A stretch of DNA of 64,000 nt from Lotus japonicus (Eukaryota; Streptophyta; Magnoliopsida; Fabales; Fabaceae): positions 5,086,501-5,150,500 of the forward strand of contig NC_080042.1 in the NCBI RefSeq assembly GCF_012489685.1, in the 5' to 3' direction. Position 1 is the stretch's first letter. Each line of letters starts with the position of its first letter. The notes beneath the pieces are model-generated. The model was not told the origin of the DNA, made no database searches, and saw only the letters and a list, made by a program, of their open reading frames with translations. A program made the position numbers and the translations under genes. Positions 58,520-64,000 of the stretch are shown in pieces.

Positions 58520-61500
58520 TGTAACACCCCAATTTCTCAACTGAGGAATCACATTAGTAACCTAACAAAGTCTAAGGACTATTCTGCAATCCCTAAAATC
58601 CAAGGGTATTTTTTTTTTCAAATTGAGAATGAATACCATAGGGTTGGAAACACATGATAACTTTATTTAAATAACCTGTTTCCCGATATATAGTAATAAT
58701 AATTTACAACACCATAAGTAAGGTTCAGAATAAACATGCACACTTTAACAGTGGCAGAAGCAAAGCTTTAATAACAGAATTCTCGTATAGAAAAGGAGAC
58801 TCAAACATAATCCACAAGAAGAGAAGCAAAGCTGCTTCTCACACCTCTACTCCACCGCTTACAACTCGATCTCCAACTCGAGCAGCTAAGCCTCGGCGGA
58901 AGGATCTCCATTGCCTAATAGCGTTAAGCGCCCAAACAACAAGTAGCAAATAGAAAGGGTTAACTCCATGCAATTACCATGTATAAAAGAGAAAATCATG
59001 TTGTTCAAATTTAATTACCTGGCATGGTAAATAACTAGCAACATAACTAAACTCATATATCAACAACTTAAACATAAATTAACTCAGATAATAATAACCT
59101 CAACAATGTAGCATCAAATCAGATATCAATAAACCAATAACTAAAATCCAACAACATAGGGTCAGGTGTTAGTTTCCTATAATGCAACTATATGCTGCTA
59201 ACAAAATGGATCGATCAATATCGTCTCTCAAGACGGGACAATGATAGGACCACACCTCCTCATCGTCTCTTATAGCGTCTCACAAGACGGGACAATCATA
59301 GGACCACACCTCCTGATCGCCACTTATAGCGTCTCTCAAGACGGGACAATCATAGGACCACACCTCCTGATCGCCACTTAGCGTCACAATGGACGGGACA
59401 ATGATAGGACCACACCTCCTCATCGCCACTTTCAACTTAAGCCTTATATGCCAAGTCAGACAACAACTCCCAAACCAATAGTCAATTCAGAGTAACCACA
59501 TGTTATTCATAATCACAACATTCACACAAACACATCAAGCTCTATTGAGCGATAAATCAATAATTTAGTGCTGTAAAACATAACCATGTCCAATCCACTA
59601 GAAAACAGTAATGACAGAAACCAGTAAACGGCCGAAGCCTCTCAGAAAACGGAGACACACGTCTCAATAAGTTTACTCGGCCGAAGCCTTCAGAAAACAT
59701 TTGGCACAAGCCTAAAAAACAGTCAATATAAGCAAGCATACAACATTGCAAGCATAATAATCATAACCCAATGTCAATCAATATAAACATCTTCATCTCA
59801 AACGCAGGCAGTGCGATAAATACATGCAAGACTCAAGGACACTCTAAAACTAAGTTACCCTTACCTTCGGGAGTAGAAGTTGTGCATGGAAGTTGTGAAC
59901 CTAAGACAAGGAAACACAATCATCAACACAAGCCTCACTAGAAACAACACTATCTAATAACACTGATCGAAACCGGAAAGAAAGCTTTTAAAGCTTCAGA
60001 GTTCCTATTTAAGCACAAATTGACAACGGAGACTTCGTTCGCTAAAACGAGCATAACTCGAGCTACAGAACTCGGAATGACACGAAACCGGAGCCAAAAT
60101 ATCGACAATCGAAAGAGCTACGCAATGGCTCAGGTCATAGAGACCCAAAAATTATTTTTGGACACGGTACCCTAACAAATGGGTTTCGACCACTCTCAAA
60201 AATAGGGTTTCCGAACTTTTTCTTCGATCTAAATCAATTCCTAGGTATTCTTAGGCGATATCTAGGCCAGGGAAACTCTCAGAAAAATTATCGGGTCGAA
60301 AACTGTCGCAGGGGTATTTTGGTCAATATTTTTAGCTCGGAAACTCAAAATCAGAATTTCGAAAAACAAATTAGATGGGGTCGATACCAACGACGATTAT
60401 GACGACTAATCCTACTAACGCTAAGCTCAGTCGAGAGTTTTTGACTCAAAAAGCGGAACCTTTGTCAGAAATGGGTATTTTGAGCAGAATTGAAGTTCGG
60501 CGGCGATTCGACGAGATTCGGCGAAATGTAATCCGCTAAACATGCTCTTGGGCATGTAGGGAATAAGTTTAGACAGAGAAATCAAGTTATTTGGACAGTT
60601 TTACAAAAAGCTCAAAACTTTGAGCACAGAAAGACATAGAGAAAAGCGACAGAATTGACGATCAGAAGTAAGGAAAAACATCAGTACCTTGAGGCCTACG
60701 CGTAGCAACGAACTGTGGGACGATCAGGCAAGAATCGGCGAAAAACTCTTCTCCTCCTCCTCCTCTTGAAGCCGCGGGTTTGGGTGTGTGTGTTGGGGAT
60801 CTTTTTGTTTTTTTTTTTCATTTTCCAAGCTATTTATAGGAAATGGAAAACGCGAAAAAATGAAAACTTCGCGATTCTGATTTTTCCTGCACATTCCTCT
60901 GTGAATCCTAAGATAGGTTCTGGCGACAGAATTCCAAAACTCAAAATAGGTTTCTTGGAATTACGGTAAACAATCCAAAGTCGGTGTAAATCTATTTTAC
61001 CCGAAAAACTACTTTTTGCAGTGAATGTCGGATGAGAAAACTTCTTTCTGAAGAAAGATTGGAAAGCTCGAAAGAAATAGGTGCATGTGTGTGGAATCTT
61101 CGTTTGAAGCTCCGAATAGAAAAAGTCTTCATCAACCGTTTATTTTAGGTTTCTTGAGCTATCGGGGTTTTAGTTTCGGCAAACCTCCGAGAACTAGAAT
61201 CGGACGTTCGTACATTCCAGGGTTTCGTATCGAAACGCTTGTCATGGAAGGATTAAGAGAAGTTCTAACATTTCTCTGAAGATTTTTGGAATTAGTTTCC
61301 ATCGTGCCTTTAAGTGCAATTCAGTCGTTTGCTGACGCTCTCCTCCTAGGTATAAACGAATACTACTTGTGCTATAAATTATATCGACTATAGTACTATT
61401 CTTAGTCATTTCCTGAACTTCCTTCTCCATAATATTAATCCAACCATCAAACGAAAGTCAAGTTCCTCTCACGCTTACACATAATCCTATGCGTGAGTTG

Positions 61501-61542
61501 GAAATTATTTATTTATTTAATTCTAAAATCTTGGGTCTTACA
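58520..61542 (-). mobile_element. Solo giant LTR, 3.0 kb
   Basis: It runs TGTAACACCCCAATTTC to TTGGGTCTTACA with a perfect 5-bp TSD, AGGAG (58515-58519, 61543-61547). No internal region is present, as after recombination between two LTRs. A TATA-like TATTTATAGG is at 60831-60840 (promoter reading on the minus strand). It belongs to the same broad family as the plus-strand LTR ending at 43730 and the partial one at 63699. Confidence 0.95.
59218..59435. repeat. ~54-bp tandem repeat inside the solo LTR (4 units)
   Basis: Units of GCGTCTCTCAAGACGGGACA and ATAGGACCACACCTCCTGAT start near 59220, 59275, 59329 and 59382. Confidence 0.92.
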
Positions 61543-62565
61543 AGGAGCGTGTCATCCGCGAATTGAAGAATTGCCACTTCTTCCTTTTCCTTCTCACCCA
61601 CCTTCACGCCATTTAATTTGTTCAAAATCATTGCCCTCGTTACTAGGCCCGTTAATCCTGCCGCCACAATCCGGAAGAGGAAAGGTGCCAATGGATCTCC
61701 TTGTCTAATTCCTCTTTTCATGAGAAATTCATCACCTGGGCTCCTATTCACCAATATTGATATCGAGGTCGAAGATAAGAAAGGATCGATCCACTTGATC
61801 CATCGATCACAGAAGTTCAAGCGACGCATCATATATCTCAGAAAACCCCAATCCACAGTGTCATAAGCTTTCTCAAAATCGACTTTGAGGAGAAAGGATG
61901 GCTTCTTTCCTTTCTTTGCCGCATGTACAATTTCATTTGCCACTACTACCCCATCCAACATACTGCGACCTCCAAGAAAAGCTGATTGTTTCTCATCAAT
62001 GATCTTTGGAAGCACACTTTTCAAGCGTTGAGCTAATAACTTGGCCACAATCTTGAACAAACACCCAATGAGTGAGATGGGTCTAAATTCATGAAGGTCT
62101 TGTGGAGAGGTGACCTTTGGGATCAAAACAATGAAGGATGCATTGCTTCCTCTAGGCCAAGATCCGTTAATCCAGAAGTCTTCAACCACCCTTTGAATAT
62201 CCTCCTTAAAAATTTCCCAGAATTCCTTGATAAATTTGAAGTTGAAGCCATCGGGTCCTGGGCTTTTGTTGCTATCACAATCCCACACAGCATCTCTAAT
62301 TTCCTCTGCCTGTTCAAGAGTATCTCAGAGGAAGATACTCACCTATATATTCATTATTTACTTTTTCCTTTGCCTGTTCAATTTCTTATGCATTATTAAA
62401 AAAGTAATGTCATGCACAAAAATTCAGCTATAGAAATATTTTACAGATCTTTCTTATTAAAATATAATAAAATTTTATAAATTTTAAGTATTAAAAAAAA
62501 TTAACATATTATTATAAATAAGTTATACTTGTTCAAAAAAAAAAGGTTATAAAAAATTCCTTTGT

Positions 62566-62680
62566 CTCCTAAAAGATAGCTCAAGTGGTAAGAGTTGGGA
62601 ACATGTGGGTGGGAGGGAAGGTCAAAGGACCAGTTATTAAAATGTGTAATTTATATTTCCGATGTACTAAAAAAATAATT
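62566..62680 (+). mobile_element. tRNA-derived SINE
   Basis: TAGCTCAAGTGGTAAGAG (62577-62594) is a good RNA polymerase III box A. A degenerate box B region lies near 62624-62640 (AAGGTCAAAGGACC). The tail is TTTCCGATGTACTAAAAAAA. This layout matches legume-type SINEs; the TSD is not clear. Confidence 0.6.
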
Positions 62681-63053
62681 GTAAAAAGTATGGCTTAATT
62701 GCAACTTTGGTCCCTGACGTTTACAAAATCCACAATTTTAGTCCCTTACTTAATTTAATTACAAGAATAGTCCCTCCCATTATATCCCCGTTTGCAACGT
62801 TAGTTTTTCTGTCTATTTTTTAACAGGGGAGGATCATGTGGTGGCTGATTGGGGACGTGGCAGTGCCACTAGAGAAAGAGAGGGAGTCACCTGCTGGTCA
62901 CGTGACCCTGCAACGATCATCTTCTTCCCCCTTCCTCCTTAAAAATAGAGTCACGACATTAAAGTGGGAAAAGCTTCTGCAACTCGCGTGAAAGGGGAAG
63001 AGAAAGAGAAAGAGAAACAAAGAGTACTAGGAGGCGAGGAAGAAGGTTGAAAC

Positions 63054-63403
63054 TGTTAGAGTCCCACATTGGCTAGAGATGTGGCCAATCAAATGCTTAT
63101 ATATGGTTGTGCAAACCTCAACTCTTGAGCTAGCTTTTGGGTTGAGTTAGGCCTCCTGATATGGTATCAGAGCCTATCCTAGATCCATTTGTTGTGGAGA
63201 CCTCCCATATTTGGGCTACCCATTTCATTCCACGCTCCAGAAGACCAACTATGGGCGTGAGGGGGTGTGTTAGAGTCTCACATTGGCTAGAGATGTGGTC
63301 AATCAAGTGCTTATATATGGTTTATAAAAAAAAAGTGCTTATATATGGTTGTGCAAACCTCAACTCTTGAGCTATCTTTTGGATTGAGTTAGACCTCCTA
63401 ATA
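63054..63403 (+). mobile_element. TRIM (terminal-repeat retrotransposon in miniature), 350 bp
   Basis: LTR1 is 63054-63161 (108 bp) and LTR2 63268-63403 (136 bp), both starting TGTTAGAGTC and ending in ATA. LTR1 is followed directly by the primer site TGGTATCAGAGC (63162-63173), and LTR2 is preceded by the purine tract GTGAGGGGGTG. A perfect 5-bp TSD, GAAAC, flanks it (63049-63053, 63404-63408). There is no coding capacity, so movement depends on other elements. LTR2 is longer by a 28-bp local duplication of GTGCTTATATATGG with an A-run. Confidence 0.95.
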
Positions 63404-63698
63404 GAAACCTTTGCAAATCCTTGGGTTCAAAGCTTATAAGAGGATTTAGCGAAGCTTCCTCTGCCTTTTTTGGATCTGGAAGACGACACAACAAGTCCAA
63501 CTCATGCTCAAGTAAAGCTTTGTTACACGCTTCACACATGCTATTTACATGGAGATCACAACATGTGGTTCTGCTATAAGCAGACCTTGACCACTGATTA
63601 GGAGGAAGATGCCTCAACTGTTGCAAATTAAAGCCTCCTCATTTAGGGCTTTCAATTCATCCATTGCTACATTAAACTCTGGAATAATGTTTGTTTTT
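63404..63698 (-). pseudogene. Unrecognised gene fragment between TRIM and LTR
   Basis: A minus-strand frame (63626 to 63404 and into the TRIM) encodes a Cys-containing stretch: CCDLHVNSMCEACNKALL, then LLCRLPDPKKAEEASLNPL and FEPKDLQRF. Codons look coding-like and more GC-rich than neighbours, but I do not recognise the family. Upstream on the same strand a related frame (NVAMDELKALNEEALICNS) continues with a shift. The TRIM enters at its end and the LTR at 63699 cuts the other side. Confidence 0.35.
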
Positions 63699-64000
63699 TG
63701 TAACACCCCAATTTCTCAACTGAGGAGTCACATTAGTCACCTAACAAAATCTAAGGACTATTTCGTAATCCTAAGAAAGCACGATATATATTTTTTTTCC
63801 TTTTTAAAACAACTAAACATAGTTGTATACATATCATAATCTTAATTAAACAACCCGTTCCCGACATAATAATAATAGTGTCTTACAATACCATAAGCAA
63901 GTTTCCAAAATAAGTACGCACACTTAAACAGTGGCGAAAACAGGGTTTTAGTAACAGAGTTTTCAGATAACGAAGAAGACTCAAAGCATAAACTACTAAG
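63699..64000 (-). mobile_element. Start of another giant LTR, truncated by the window
   Basis: TGTAACACCCCAATTTCTCAACTGAGGAGTCACATTAG is collinear with the start of the solo LTR at 58520 and similar through at least 63990. The rest lies beyond the window. Confidence 0.85.

Larger units (their letters stand above)
56883..62330 (-). pseudogene. LINE ORF2: reverse transcriptase and zf-RVT region, split
   Basis: The minus-strand first part (62330-61548) has NKSPGPDGFNFKF, FRPISLIGC, FLLKVDFEKAYDTVDW, GIRQGDPLAPFLF and LQFADDTLL, the RT catalytic blocks. After the LTR it resumes at 58514 with MGDASLQNIL, then YLGIPMGG, KKLSSWKQKTLSFGGR and WVKWDAICKPKDEGGLG. After a frame change near 58030 comes WWRDLF, then the zinc-binding zf-RVT block (FAWRLLLDRLPTKSNLLQRR, CIFCMQETETANHLFVRCPF) to 57229. 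A C-terminal piece (SLWMHRNGIIFNGG) is at about 57170-56942 in another frame. Frameshifts and the 5' truncation make it dead. Confidence 0.9.
56697..62336 (-). mobile_element. 5'-truncated L1-type LINE, interrupted by a solo LTR
   Basis: A 16-bp TSD, ACTCACCTATATATTC, flanks it at 56681-56696 and 62337-62352. The left edge is a T-run (poly(A) on the minus strand). The LINE itself is about 2.6 kb once the 3023-bp LTR and its 5-bp duplication are subtracted. It is truncated at its 5' end within the reverse transcriptase, a common outcome of target-primed reverse transcription. Confidence 0.95.
62692..64000. mobile_element. Left end of another MULE, continuing past the window
   Basis: GGCTTAATTGCAACTTTGGTCC at 62692 has the same start as the MULEs at 2285 and 8710 and reads on as a TIR-like stretch to about 62870. 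Its right end and TSD partner (left flank AAAAAGTAT) are not in view. A TRIM (63054) and an LTR (63699) are inserted downstream of it. Confidence 0.5.

Noticed and set aside
1..64000. CRISPR arrays, bacterial operons or phage genes
   Set aside because: Splice sites, plant transposon classes and AT-rich intergenic DNA show a plant nuclear origin; the direct repeats lack CRISPR spacing.

Overview
This is plant nuclear DNA from a dicot, possibly a legume. The evidence is spliced exons, an intronless SUVH2/SUVH9-type gene, and plant-specific transposon classes (MULE, Helitron, hAT, TRIM, Stowaway-type MITEs, L1 LINEs, giant-LTR Gypsy elements). The legume assignment is a weak inference from repeat families. 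Only two ordinary host genes are convincing: a SUVH2/9-like SRA-SET protein at 31981-33987 (+) and a small secreted invertase/pectin-methylesterase-inhibitor-like protein at 45621-46273 (-). Almost everything else is mobile DNA, much of it nested and several pieces with exact target-site duplications (TSDs) that fix their borders.

Left part (1-15.2 kb): decayed Helitron material (an RPA-like exon at the start, a helicase pseudogene at 12.2-13.9 kb, a hairpin plus CTAG end at 14471, and an opposite-strand helicase remnant at 14.7-15.1 kb). Lying within it are a 6.1-kb two-gene MULE (2285-8391, TSD TTTATTAAA), a 1.7-kb non-autonomous MULE (8710-10428, TSD TAATTTGTA) and a 558-bp hAT element (10577-11134, TSD ATTTCATG). 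A ~140-bp tandem repeat appears in two blocks either side of these insertions.

Middle (15.2-27.4 kb): an old LTR fragment split by a very young, minus-strand Gypsy-type element (17139-26904, TSD AATAT) with 3204-bp LTRs. The element keeps gag zinc knuckles and the extreme end of pol but no recognisable polymerase. From 27.4 to 31.6 kb the DNA is AT-rich, with a threefold diverged segmental repeat carrying small insertions. The SUVH gene follows, then intergenic DNA with nested MITEs. After that come a gag-like pseudogene (38.2-40 kb), a plus-strand LTR (about 40.0-43.73 kb), two inverted-repeat MITEs and the inhibitor gene.

Right part (46.7-64 kb): a cluster of minus-strand Helitron 3' ends, one apparent full-span Helitron (51863-56454) filled with a ~180-235-bp satellite-like repeat and duplicated 5' ends, and a 5'-truncated L1 LINE (56697-62336, 16-bp TSD) split by a solo LTR (58520-61542, TSD AGGAG). 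Next come a SINE, the left end of another MULE, a complete 350-bp TRIM (63054-63403, TSD GAAAC) and the start of another giant LTR. Functionally the window is a record of successive transposition around two host genes, one of which belongs to the RNA-directed DNA methylation machinery that silences such elements.
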